Shown: positions 32,672 through 43,799 of the stretch, in pieces
Position numbering within the stretch: the first letter of the stretch is position 1
Layout: every line of letters begins with the position of its first letter
DNA from: Hexactinellida sp. DTS-2022
Taxonomy: Eukaryota; Porifera; Hexactinellida
Direction: 5' to 3'
DNA length: 64,000 nucleotides
Assembly (NCBI GenBank): GCA_028753945.1
Contig: JAPNXP010000015.1
Coordinates: 1,860,001-1,924,000 of the forward strand
Notes under the pieces: generated by a model
The model's input: only the letters and a program-made list of their open reading frames with translations
Told to the model about the DNA's origin: nothing
Databases searched by the model: none
Program-made: the position numbers and the translations under genes

Positions 32672-32869
32672 CTTAGAATTATATAAACCATAACCAACCG
32701 CAAAGCAGTTGGAGTGTGGTTGTATTCTGCCGCGAAGCGACGTAGCAAGCGAAGCGAGCTAGTTAATTATATAGCGCCGTGACCTTCGATATACAAAGCC
32801 TGATCACTACTTTGAACCATGGATTAATAAAGTGCATATAAAGACATGAAATAATGAGTTAAATCAAGT

Positions 32870-33590
32870 TTTTGATAATTCAATATGAAACTACTAGACT
32901 GAAACTAATATATTATTACACAACAACATCAATATTACAACTGACTACTAATTCTAATATCACACAGAGTGTTCTAGCTATTTTTATTTTATTTTATTGT
33001 ATTTACGAGAGATATGCGAGCTATCACTTAATGTTCTTTTCAATGAATTCATATTCTTGATTTTATTCGCTAAGATACAATTGGTTTTCGAAATATTATT
33101 CATATTTAACATATTCCAGCCTAATGTGTTCCATGAAAGACACATATTTCTCCAAAACTCAGTTTCATCCCTCGATGCTATTTAATGTTAAAGAAACTAA
33201 GATCTTCCGAGATGGGCTCCTTATAAATAAATTGAAAATGCTCGAATCCATTTCGATCTTGGAGTATATCGTCCACAACTTGATACCTGCCTCAAGCACT
33301 GGGGCTGATGACCACTTAAGGCTCCTCGATCAATTGAAAATATTAGACCGTAGACAGGTTCAGTTATACCCACATTAAAAGTGTCTTCTTCAAAGGTTGG
33401 ATAAACATTGAGAACAGATGCTGCTTATTTTCTCGTTAATGTTCATGTTAGAAGAGTCGAGGGTTTCATCCAGGCGTATGCAGCGCGCCTGGAGGCTAGT
33501 AAATTTGGAAGGAAACATTTCTAGGCGCGCGAAAATCGAGAGATGCTCCCATAGACGTAATACAAAATGAGTAATTTAGGCGCGTGTGAG
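32870..33590. other. AT-rich stretch without a recognised feature
   Basis: Short open frames on the + strand (32872-33378) show no recognisable domain, have AT-driven composition and lack support from any second copy. Nothing else was recognised. Confidence 0.3.
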
Positions 33591-33594
33591 CGAG

Positions 33595-36500
33595 CTCAAA
33601 CTAAATCTCAATGCTCGCGGGAAATTTATTCTGGATGAAAAGCCTGGAAGAGTCAGTACAACTACCTCGCTTTCTGTACAGAGCAGTTTTGAAGATTGAA
33701 TGAACACAATAACCGGCAATAAAGGCTAAAGATTGTAGGAGAGAGGTATCGAGTGTGATAGGTGTCTCCACTTCATCTATTATTATTTCAATATAAGGAT
33801 CCAAACCAAATATAATGTCATCGTTGAATTCTTCAGAGGAAGAAAATGAGTGTAAAATTATTTCAGTGAGAGTGACCCTCCTTCCGTATTAGGGGAGAAT
33901 AACTTGAGAATTGCAGAAATCTTAATTAGTCTCTCACTCTGGAAAATCTGACACACTGTCACGTTGTATTGGACCCCACAAATCATCGGTATATCCCAAA
34001 GTGATGTTCGATCGGATCGTTTTGGAGAAATGAACTCGGAACATAAGTAAAGCCACAATTTTTGGTGAGATGGTTGACTATCTGTTCAAGGACGATACAT
34101 GAATGCCGAAAACTGGTGAAAGTTTGGGCAGTGAGTTTTCCGTGCTATTAGGTAAATATTTCCATTTTATCGAGCCACTTCGTTACTTCTGGAAGAAATT
34201 GAAAACGAACGTCACTATTCTGTAGTGGCATATAAAGTTCGTCATTTAGACGGATGCCTTTGTTTGGTGTATTTACTTTGAAAATCTTCCATATTTTACA
34301 AATTTAGTTAATGAACTGAGCTGCTTCAGAAACTTGATCATATTTCGAAGCATGTACAGTTAAAGCTGCAGCGGTTGAATCGTCAAAGTTCCGAAGTGCT
34401 AAATTGACATTTTATCTTTCAAGACTAGATGGCCAGCAAGATTTAGCTGTTAAGCGGTGAGCTGTTTTAAAGACAGAATTCTGTTCAAGGGTAAAAAGAA
34501 TTCGAAGATCTTGAAACACAGCATTAAAAGAATTTTTGTAAATGTGAATGAAGGACAGGTAAATGTGCGATTAGAATCAATTTGATTTATCCAATTATTT
34601 CTCACTGTTTTAATAATGTGAACCAAGTTGAAAATTAGAAAGAGTTGTCTAGAACAGGGGTTTTTTTAAGGCCGATCTTAGTGTAAAATTTGCACCAAGA
34701 TTTTTTGGAATTACACCACGATTAAGGGTCGGCCGCGGCCGACCCTTAATCGTGGTGTAACTCAACACTGCAGAGGCCGCTGCCGACCCGAATCGTGGTG
34801 TAATTCCAAAAAATCTTGGTGCAAATTTTACACCAAGATCGGCCTTAAAAAAAACCCTGGTCTAGAAGACTGTAATGGGTGGGGAACACAGGTTTACAGA
34901 ATGGAGGTAGGAGATAGTAACTTTTAAACAGATTCACGTTGAGAGGATAGTTATCTGTACAGATCACTTGGATTTTAAGTTACAAATTTCTGCATCTCTG
35001 ACCACTTCGAGTAAAATAGGTAATATTTGAGCTGAAGATTTTGCACAAGTTAAAAGTCGTACAACTGTAGACCACTTTTTCATAAACTTGATATCATGAA
35101 TGAAAGAACAGTATTGGCTGCTTCAGTATGGGTAGTCGAAGATCCTAGTATTCTACTCCCATTATAAGAGAACTCTTGACGCGTATCTCATCCTATGTAG
35201 TGTAAAATTCCGTTCCTGGTTGTTGAACTTTGAAGTAGAGCATGGAGAAAGGTTTTCAATTCGCACTCTAAACCTATAGTCCCATAAAGACGACATAAAG
35301 TTGATGGATGGGGAATTATTATACAATTTAACGACTTTAAATAATTGTAGCAGGTAGAAGAAATCAAGTGAGATTTCAGAGCCAGCACCATTGAAACTAC
35401 ATTATATCTCCTTCGACTCTTAGAAATAAGGATGTTCTCGAGCTAACATAGCAAGAACTTTAACTGGGGTAACTAATCTGAATAATTCTCTAATAAATCA
35501 ATTGAATTTTCGATCTTCGAAACTGTACTTTAATGTTAGTAGTCGCTTTGCTAATATTATTTTCAACAATATCCTTCGTAAATAGTGATACATCCCTGAT
35601 AATAGTATCTATCTGTCTAATATCGCTGAGATGGTCGCTTGAGAGAGGAATCTGAATATTATGGTAGAAGCCTGTTGGTGTTAAGGAGTCGTTGATAGCA
35701 GAGGCGTCGACCATGCCGGGGCGGTCGGGGCGTGCCCCGGCATTAGAAAATCATGCCTGGGCGGCCACTGTTCCGCCTCGGAATAAATTCGATTGGATTC
35801 GAGTGGAACCCAAAGATTTTGGTTTCGGCTTAAACTATAAATTCTAAATCGATCCATATCATCTCTGTTCGAAAGGTAATTAATTAATCGGATCCCCTGG
35901 AATAGGGAAAGGGTCATACCGTCTCATACGCTTGCTAGATTGTTCCATTATCCTCTTACATATTAGCTATTATTCAAGACAAAGTTTGACTCTCTAGCTC
36001 ATATACTTTCCAAGTTACAGTGAGTTATGTAAATATGGAACTAAATGACGTGTTATTATTATTTAGCATTTAATAATTGAAATTTTGCTATGCAAAGGAT
36101 TTTATTAGAGAATTGGGCAGTTATCAATGCGATGACACTCACTATAAAAGTTAGTACTATATAGTAGCATAAGGGGAATAGAGAGCTTTTAGCGATTCAT
36201 TGTTTACTTTCAATACTACTGGAGTGACTTGATGAAATTTTCTGGAATATTTAACAAACTTACCAAGTTTAAGCAAGTGTCCTCTGAAAACCATTTACCC
36301 CGAGAAGGCGGGAATTCAAATCCGTGAGCCTTGTCTTTAGCTCCGCTAATGACTGAACAGCGTACTTACTTTCCTCAGCCCTATTGAAATCAAGACTTTG
36401 TTCAATTGCTTGAAAAAACAAGTCTGTCTCAATCTTATGACGATCTAAACGCTAGGCTTAGTGGACTGTTCTGTACTCAGATACTTAGGACAATTGGGTA

Positions 36501-36754
36501 GAAGACAAGGTGTAGCACCGTCACGAAGAATGGGTCGCCTAGAAATCGTCTGTACTGATCCATCAAGTTGAGGCATATCCATTTCAGTAATTATATCATC
36601 GGGAAGAAAATGTTTGTTACAAACGAATATCGTATAAATCAATATCGTCCCTGTGATGAGCACGTACCAATTTCCCTGGTAGTTTGAAGTCTGGTGTATA
36701 TGGCTCGCCAGAATAATTACTCCGGCAACCAGGTGCTGAGCAAGTGTTAAGCAT
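33595..36754 (-). pseudogene. P-element-like transposase with THAP domain, decayed (copy 3)
   Basis: On the - strand a THAP start at 36754 (MLNTCSAPGCRSNYSGEPYT) is followed, after frame breaks, by the end of the THAP region (LLPNCPKYLSTEQ at about 36480-36510). Blocks matching copy 1 then appear, such as LALKSHLISSTCYNYLKSLN (35330-35391) and FIAGYCVHSIFK (33680-33720). Many stops and frameshifts. Two insertions are inside: a hAT MITE at 34655-34859 and a GC-rich hAT-like end starting near 35699. Confidence 0.7.
34655..34859. mobile_element. hAT MITE, nearly perfect palindrome, at a GTCTAGAA site
   Basis: Ends CAGGGGTTTTTTTAAGGCC and complement. The arms match for about 80 bp, and the left arm contains a GGGTCGGCCGCGGCCGACCC palindrome at about 34727-34746. 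Perfect duplication GTCTAGAA at 34647-34654 and 34860-34867. It is inserted in the decayed P-like copy 3. Confidence 0.9.
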
Positions 36755-36784
36755 CTAATAAATTATTAATAACGAATTAACATA

Positions 36785-36937
36785 GGCGTAGACTCCGGTA
36801 GGGCTGGTAGGGCCATGGCCCTACCAATAATTGTCTTTTCTCCATAGAAGCTAATTAGCACAAATATGCCAAGATGGTCCTACCAATCCTAACTCCAGCC
36901 TATAAGGGCACTACCAATCTCCAAAACGAGTCTAAGC
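36785..36937. mobile_element. Small hAT-like MITE
   Basis: Ends CATAGGCGTAGACTC and GAGTCTAAGCCCCTG, with an internal GGTAGGGCCATGGCCCTACC palindrome (about 36810-36830). Related CCATGGTCCTACCAACCAT sequence occurs at 49605-49625. No exact target duplication. Confidence 0.55.
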
Positions 36938-37057
36938 CCCTGGAATAATCGAATTTAATTAAGATGATTGGAGAAAATAACATAAGTAAATAACAAAGAC
37001 TAGAAAGAAGAGCAGTATTTAACAAAAAATTGTCTAAAAATACTGATGAAATACATA

Positions 37058-37221
37058 TACAGTTGAAACCGGATATTTTTAACAATCGGATATTTTTAAC
37101 ACATTTTCTTGTAAATAATTAATTATTGTTATTGTTATAAAATCGGGTATTTTTAACAATCGGATATTTTTAACAAATTTTCTTGTAAAGAATGTGTTAA
37201 AAATATCCGGTTTCAACTGTA
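37058..37221. mobile_element. TA-flanked MITE, family 1 (copy B)
   Basis: Ends CAGTTGAAACCGGATATTTT and complement (37060-37219), flanked by TA. Closely similar to 9381-9556, including the central run of AATTATTGTTATTGTT in opposite orientation. Confidence 0.85.
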
Positions 37222-37634
37222 TATACTTTAAATTTATGGGTAGATAACAAAATGCACTTTAAATAACCAATGGTACCAAGCTTTAGGCTCAGTAGTCACT
37301 AGTCCGGCCTTGTATATCGGAGGTCACGATAGCGCAAATATGCATAAAATAGTCAAATTTAATAGTATAAATTAGAAGTATGAACCACACACCAATCGGT
37401 TGGTGTGTGGTTGTGTGGAAGGAAGGAAAGGAAAAGTTGTTTAATTGTAGCCCTTGGGCTAAATTTCTCTTACAAAATTGTACACAATCATTATTTAAAA
37501 AGAAACAAATATGATCGCTCCAATTATTGAAAGTTATATAATCCATAAGGAATGAGAGTGAAGCGGGCTAGTACGTATAAATATATCAACTATATATAAT
37601 TTTAATGATTTGTCAGTTTCGTATTAGCTGATAA
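37222..37634. promoter_or_regulatory. Upstream region of SF3B6
   Basis: It contains an inverted copy of the short dispersed motif GCGTGACCTTCGATATACAA (about 37306-37330) and a perfect hairpin CCACACACCAATCGGTTGGTGTGTGG (37382-37409) also seen at 4760. The last 200 bp are AT-rich and free of repeats; they probably include the SF3B6 promoter and 5' UTR. Confidence 0.35.
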
Positions 37635-38018
37635 ATGGCCCTAATTGCCGCTAAACGCGCGGGTATTCGTCTCCCGCCTGAGGTTAACCGCATTCTCTAC
37701 ATACGGAACCTGCCTTGGAAGATAACCTCCGAGGAGCTCTACGACATTTTCGGAAAGTTCGGTCCAATTCGGCAAATTCGCTTAGGCAATTCTCCAGACA
37801 CCAAAGGCACTGCCTATGTAGTATATGACGATATATTCGATGCCAAGGTAGCGTGTGAGCATCTGTCAGGCTTCAATGTGTGCAACAGGTACCTCATCGT
37901 ACTGTACTACCAGCCACATAAGGCATTCAGTCGGATGGACCCAGAGAAGCGGAAGGAACACCTGGAGAAACTCAAGGAAAAATACGGAATTAATATCGAC
38001 ACTCCAAAGAGTAGTTGA
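37635..38018 (+). CDS. SF3B6: SF3B6 (p14) splicing factor 3B subunit 6
   Basis: Intact single-exon frame of 127 residues, against 125 in human. It is an RRM protein of the U2 snRNP SF3b complex that contacts the branch-point adenosine and SF3B1 in the spliceosome, in the nucleus. The N-terminal [18 protein letters not shown] block is almost invariant in animals. RNP2 is LYIRNL (21-26), including the Tyr22 that stacks on the branch adenosine in the human protein. RNP1 is KGTAYVVY (57-64). [12 protein letters not shown] (76-87) and the C-terminal LKEKYGIN helix are also conserved. The start ATG has a purine at -3. GC-rich codon use contrasts with the flanks; the absence of introns could be ancestral or due to retroposition. 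Confidence 0.96.
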   Translation: MALIAAKRAGIRLPPEVNRILYIRNLPWKITSEELYDIFGKFGPIRQIRLGNSPDTKGTAYVVYDDIFDAKVACEHLSGFNVCNRYLIVLYYQPHKAFSRMDPEKRKEHLEKLKEKYGINIDTPKSS

Positions 38019-38572
38019 ATTCTATTTGATATATTTGTTGTCAACTAATTACTATATTGCAAAATAATATTTGTTTGAGGTTGATTTTTTAAACCCTCGT
38101 CTGGCTAGGAATGTGAAATTCAAACTGAAAGTTAAACATTTTCAATTGAAAGTGAAAGTAATTTCTCATTTATACCTTTACCCCACCACCAGAGGCGGCT
38201 GAGTTAAATTTCAATATTAAAATATTTATTTGTATTTCTTGTACAGGCAGAAAAAATTGGGATTAAATTAAAAAAAAGAAGAAGGCAACTATCCTTAGGG
38301 TGGTGGAAGTTTCCTTTTAGCTCACTTCATTTTAGAAATTCAAGTTACAGTAGAATATAATAGGTGATGAGTCATCATTTTTTATGTGTTTGTTGGTTAC
38401 TCACCCAACGCCAACCAACACATTCGTAATATCAAATTCACAAAATTGTAAAATCACATTTTTTTGCCGATGTCATCATCACCTCAATGTGTCAAGACCC
38501 ACTTGTATAGGTGGTACGTGGCATAAGGACCAATTGATTAATCGAAAGTTTGTTTCTATCTTGTATCATTTC
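38019..38572. repeat. SF3B6 downstream region with a dispersed repeat (inverted at 48060-48340)
   Basis: The first about 200 bp are a probable 3' UTR. From about 38290 to 38545 the sequence is the reverse complement of 48060-48340 (GCTCACTTCATTT, GTGATGAGTCATCA, TTGTTGGTTACTCACCCAAC, GTGTCAAGACCCA). No coding. Confidence 0.6.
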
Positions 38573-39056
38573 CAGGGTTGCCAATCCAATCCAATCGAGA
38601 ATATTTTCGATTGCCGAATGCTGCATTTTTCATCGATTGGATTGTCGATTGGATTGCTTCATTTTTCTCGATTGGATTGTCGATTGGATTGCTGCATTTT
38701 TCATCGATTGGATTGCAATCGATGAATTTCATCGATTTTTTCCGATTGTTTGTTTTTTCAATATCTAAATAATGCCAAAATTTAAAATGCTCAATTGCTC
38801 GTCAATTAAACCCAATAATATATGTTTTAAGTTTGAACATATGATGAAACATAACTCTTTTTGATATAATACTGAGCAGTAAACGATCGAAAAAAATCGG
38901 AGAAACAATCCAAAAGAATCGATGATATTTTGGATTGTCGATTGCGATTGGATTGTCATCCGAATAATCGATTGTCCAAATTTGGATTGCCGATTGTCCA
39001 AATTTGGCTCGATTGGATTGGATTGTCGATTGGATTGGATTGGATTGGCAACCCTG
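38573..39056. mobile_element. hAT MITE built of GATTGGATTGTC repeats
   Basis: Inverted ends CAGGGTTGCCAATCC and complement. Perfect 8-bp duplication ATCATTTC at 38565-38572 and 39057-39064. The interior consists of many ATTGGATTGTCGATTGGATTG repeats on one arm and their complements on the other. It covers 484 bp and is non-coding; the short open frames within it are repeat translations. Confidence 0.88.
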
Positions 39057-39204
39057 ATCATTTCTGAGATTAATGAAATTTAGCTAATTAGTATAAATAT
39101 TTAATTAATTTATTAATAATTTAACACCATTAATATGTACTGCAAAATACATTAAGTTCAATTATTTGCAATAATAATTAATCTAAATTGAATTTCACTA
39201 TACA

Positions 39205-39350
39205 GGGGCGTCGCACGGCTCTGAAAAGTCTCCGGCCCAACAGTTAAAGTGGTCCGGCCAAAGCCGGATCTCTCCTATATATTATAGTACAAGAAAAGAA
39301 AAGTGGTCTGGCCAAAGCCGGACCTGCCGGACCGCGTGCTACGCCTGTGC
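39205..39350. mobile_element. Small hAT-like MITE
   Basis: Ends CAGGGGCGTCGCACG and CGTGCTACGCCTG, with AAAGTGGTC(C/T)GGCCAAAGCCGGA repeated twice (39247-39270 and 39300-39325). The flanks CACTATA and TGCTATA are similar but not an exact duplication. Confidence 0.6.
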
Positions 39351-39439
39351 TATAATATTTGAATTCAGCGAACTCGATAACCCCAATAATCTAATTGGAA
39401 CCGTCTCTATAAGTTAAACACAGAGCGAATTAATTAGAA

Positions 39440-39900
39440 TTAAATATGTCAGTGTATCTGTTGCATGTTGTAGGCGAAATTGAGTTTCAGGCGAGATTGA
39501 GTCTCATTTTCGCCTAGGTGAGATTGAGTCATACATACTTATAGAAAATGTTTACTAAATATTATGGGTTGTTAAAAATTCTTTATATCCCAGATCTAAT
39601 CCAGTTATTTGTTCACTTCTAAATGTGAATACTAGGTAAACAAGTATGCTGAATACGAATTTTACACTCACAGATTTCTATTATGTCTATTTGTTGTTGT
39701 TATTGACAATATAGATAAACAAGTTTGTAAAATATTAGAACTTACCGGCCTAGAGACTAACTTTAGACGGTTATTTTAAGTAATTGCATATGCTAAATAC
39801 GAATTTAGAATTATCTACTTGCAAATAAGCGCTGTTTGTTGTTAAAGTGACACTTCTATTTGAGATACATACAAATTTCTAAGCCACATACTGTCTAGCG
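39440..39900 (+). repeat. Dispersed repeat, inverted copy at 50190-50730
   Basis: Shared blocks with the reverse complement of 50190-50730: GTAGGCGAAATTGAGTTTCA, GGCGAGATTGAGTC, CCAGATCTAATCCAGTTATT, AAACAAGTATGCTGAATACG and TTGCATATGCTAAATACGAA. No coding. Parts also resemble the GTAAACAAGTATGCTGA motif of the Helitron-like repeats. Confidence 0.7.
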
Positions 39901-40162
39901 TCAGGAGGGAGGAGTCGACCCAACCTCAAGTCAGGGGGAGGGGTAGAGAGTATCTTCTTGTTCCCAATATTTTATTCAATGGTAAATTCTGGGGCTACGG
40001 TTATGATTCAATTTCTCGCCACGGTTAACCGGTTAACCGCCCATGCTGATCATTGATACACAGTAAAACATTTATTTATACTACATAATTAGTAAGGTTC
40101 AGCTTTTCTTTTATTCCTTACTACTGCTACATTTCGTCCTTCAGAAAATATTAAATCAAGGC

Positions 40163-41350
40163 TGGATTCGGTTAACCGCCGCTAATACCGGTTAACTGTT
40201 ACGGATTTTAGTGATCAGTTAACCGATATGTTAATATTACAATTCGAAGTACAAATATTTGGATAAAATTGTGAATTTGCACGCATTTTGTTCAGAATAT
40301 AATAATTGTTTATCTTATTACCCATAGTAATACGATATATTTTGGTGACAACAGTGTAGAAGTAACCTGAAGTGATAAACTTGTACGTATTAACCAATCC
40401 CACCCTTAACTATTGTTTATACAAGGCTGGATTTGTTAACCGGCTGGCTAACCGCTTAACTGTGCTATTAAATATCGGTTGGCGGTTACAGATTAACTAT
40501 TGTTTATACAAGGCTGGATTTGTTAACCGGCTGGCTAACCGCTTAACTGTTGCTATTAAATATCGGTTGGCGGTTACAGATAACGTTAACCAGTTAGCCG
40601 GTCTGTTGATAATCAGCAGTATTATTTGGAAATTATCTTACAGTACATCCTCGCTAGTCCGAACAGGAGATTCAATGTATATTACAATGGAATTGTAAAT
40701 TAATAAGTCTCAGACAAGTATTTAGGTAGTTACTACATGTTTAGTTTGGTTTAAAAAGCTATGAACAAGTTTGATCCAAATTATCGGAATCTCATGTAAT
40801 AGAGGCCAATAGAAAATGTATAACTTCACTAATCGGAACAGAATTTTTTTGAATCGGAACACCTCTGTTGGGATTAGCGAGGAAGTACAGTATAAATAAT
40901 TAAAAATATCTGAATTTTGTTGGAAGTGATGATCATAAATCCATTTCTCATCACCACAATGACCACATTATATATTTTCTGTAACTACACTGTTTCTAAC
41001 TTGCCCAAATTGCGAAATGTATTAGTTAATGTACTACGTACTTATATTATGGAGTAATACTTTATATTACTGAGTCCTACACTGTAGTATAAACAAAATG
41101 AATCATATTTGTAGCCTCAGAACGGTTAACAACCCCACCCTTGGTTAATAGGAATTTACTACGTATGGAAATGCATAGATTTAAGATTACCATATTCTAA
41201 CAAAATTTATATAATTAGTGTTTTATATACGCAATTACATTGATATTATTTAACTAGATTAACAGACCGGTTAACTACTCAATTAAATCTGTAACAGTTA
41301 ACCAATAATAGCAGCGGTTAAGCGGTCACCCGGCGAACCGAATTTAGTCT
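40163..41350. mobile_element. TIR element with GGTTAACCG-rich arms and an 87-bp tandem duplication
   Basis: Left arm (40163-40235, GATTCGGTTAACCGCCGC, ACCGGTTAACTGTTACGGAT) matches the complement of the right arm (41262-41350) with moderate divergence. Inside, an 87-bp segment is tandemly duplicated at 40409-40582, starting ACTATTGTTTATACAAGGC. Many GTTAACC palindromes. No transposase. Confidence 0.55.
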
Positions 41351-41611
41351 AGACCTGTGAATTGAGTCTAGTCTGTATGTCCAAATTAAAATAGGTATCA
41401 TTTCGCCCCTCATAATATTGTTTGGGGTGGCCGTTAATAGACTGCCGGATCAAAACCTCTTGAATAAGAAACGTTACGCGATGGCAAAACAATTATTGAA
41501 CTACCAGAATTACAACTTGTGGATAATCTTAATCCTTAAGATTGCCTATTGTTAGCCCGCCTATCTCGCGGGCTACCAAATCCGGCAGTGGGTTAAGCAG
41601 ACCACAATAAT

Positions 41612-42245
41612 CTATATATTAAAAGCACAATAGTTCTTTGTGAGTGTGTGTGTGTTTATCCGGATTACATTAAAGTAATTCTGAGATAAAAACGCATCTC
41701 TGTTTTAGATAAAAACTAACTAGGGGCCTGCATTTGTCCGACTCCCTATGTCGGCATTTGTCCAAAATTCCAAATATCAAATGTTTAGAATTTCCGACTA
41801 CTTTGTCTCTATGTTTTATGCTGGCATTTCTCCGACTGTTTATTAATTATCGCAATGTGAGTATTCAATAACAGTTGTAATTTATTTATGTTTTCACTCA
41901 ACACAATATTTGTTGATATTATATCTACTTTTCAGATATTGTGTTTAATTTAAACATGATATATTGGCTAATAATAGAATACGTATTAATAAATATATTA
42001 ATGCTATTTAGTAATTGATATTTAGATTAACATGGATTTTACTTTGGCTCAATACAAATAAATTCGCTGTTCAAAATATAGAACATCTGAAGGTCACTAG
42101 TTTTTACTGTGCCGACTATACTAAAGTATAGTGGCCCAGTATTGGTCTTAGTGCCTTGGATTTTTTTTTTTACTGTGCCGACTATACTATAGTATAGTGG
42201 CCCAGTATTGGTCTTAGTGCCTTGGATTTTTTTTTTTTTTTTTTT
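41612..42245 (+). repeat. Helitron-like start, MULE-like solo terminus and 60-bp repeats
   Basis: TCTATATATTAAAAGCACAA at 41612 followed by a GT-rich tract and CCGGATTACATTAAAGT resembles the Helitron-like starts at 12050 and 22805. At 41723 the string GGGGCCTGCATTTGTCCGAC, with two further ATTTGTCC copies, looks like a solo terminus of the MULE 1 family. At 42103-42235 an about 60-bp unit with CTGTGCCGACTATACTATAG is repeated twice; the same doublet recurs at 43940-44045. Confidence 0.45.
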
Positions 42246-43532
42246 CTCCGTGTCGCCTCCCCAGGCTAAACCATAAGTGCTAGAGCTCTGAGATTTTCAG
42301 AATAGGTGTCTGGTTGTTGATTAATGTGCACTTCGTGGCCTGATTTTTCAATTTCGACTTGTGAAATTTTTTAACGGGACTTTTAGCTTTTTTTGTCCCA
42401 CAAGAAAATAAATGCAATAACAAGAAAATTTTTAGAATCATTAGTATCAGAAAAGTATTTTGCAACTGATAGCTCTTCACGATCTTTTTAATCCGTCCTC
42501 ATTTTCCTGAGAATTAGGCTCAAAGTTGCCACAATTGACCCTTAACTTTCTAAAATCGTAAATTCATTAATATTCAATTATGCAATTATTTCGTGGTTTC
42601 GATGAATAACTACTATTTAATATTTATGAATAATTCAATTAGATTCAGTGTTATTTCGATTCAAGTTATTGTTGATATTATAATCACAATAAAGAATTCT
42701 AGTATATGTGAATAACTAATTTACATTCAATAGCTATTACTATACAAATCTATTTCTGATATCATAGTTACAATAATTTATTCTATTTATATGAATAATT
42801 CAATTTGATTCATTAGTATATAAATCGATTTCTAATACAATAGTTGTATTAAAGTTTTCTCCTATATGAAAATTCAATTTCACTCAACAGTTATTCAATT
42901 TCAGAACGATTTCTGATATTCAAACAATGGATTAATGAGATGGGATATCTATTTGTATAAATATTTGTCTATTTGTGTGCTTGGTGCCCGAAATGTATTA
43001 GAGTGTAAGGGGGGGGGGGGGGGGGGTTTATAAAGCATTTACGTATAATGGAAATATAAACTTAATCCCATATGTCATTCAAAGTAAGCGAGTATGCTGA
43101 TTTCAATTTTAAAACGATGACTGATATACAAACAATGGATTAATGAAATGGAATATCTATTAAATGACTATTCGTCTGTGTGCGTGTTTGGTGGTCGAAT
43201 TGTATTAGAGTGATAGGGGGTTATAATAGGAATATAAACTAGATCCCTTTTGTCATTCTAAGTAAACAAGTATGCTGATTTCCAATTTTAAACAGTATAT
43301 TAATATTCAATGGATTAAAGCAAATTAAATTAAATTGGAAATTTGTTTACTTAACTCAACTCAACTCACATTGCTAAAATAATTAACTATTTATATCATT
43401 TATTATCTATACATAATGAATGAATGGCATTAAACTCAAGATGGTTTAAGATAGAAAGAAGCATGAAATTTATCAAACGTTCCTTTGTCCCGTAACAAAT
43501 TGATAAATGGGTGTAAACACCATGTGACCAGG

Positions 43533-43799
43533 GGCGGATCCAGGGGGCCTGGGCCCACCCTTCAAAAATAAAATTGACTGAAATTTAGCTGAAAATGACA
43601 AAATAATTAAGAAACTTCAGCCTCAAGTTTGAATTATGGCTCATTATAAAGAAATTAGCGTTTAAGATGACTTCTGAGTGTATATAACCCAAAGAAAATC
43701 TGGGGGGGTTACCCGCCATACCCCCTTATAAGTTGCTCACTACGCTCGCATTATTTCTTGAGCCCCCCCCTTTTCAACATGTCTGGATCTGCCACTGGT
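43533..43799. mobile_element. hAT-like insert in the first tandem unit
   Basis: Ends CAGGGGCGGATCCAGG and CTGGATCTGCCACTG. It is bracketed by GTGAC on both sides, and the corresponding position is empty in units 2, 3 and 4 (around 45335-45350 and 46745-46760). The sister units therefore act as natural empty sites and date the insertion after the array formed or before homogenisation. Confidence 0.75.

Noticed and set aside
33124..33378. 84-codon + strand frame near 33.2 kb
   Set aside because: No motif, no second copy, no splice context; not enough to call a gene.
38384..39061. Repetitive open frames with DWIVDWIA-like and RQSNPIEPN-like repeats
   Set aside because: These are translations of the ATTGGATTGTCG motif of a hAT MITE with clear ends and target duplication.
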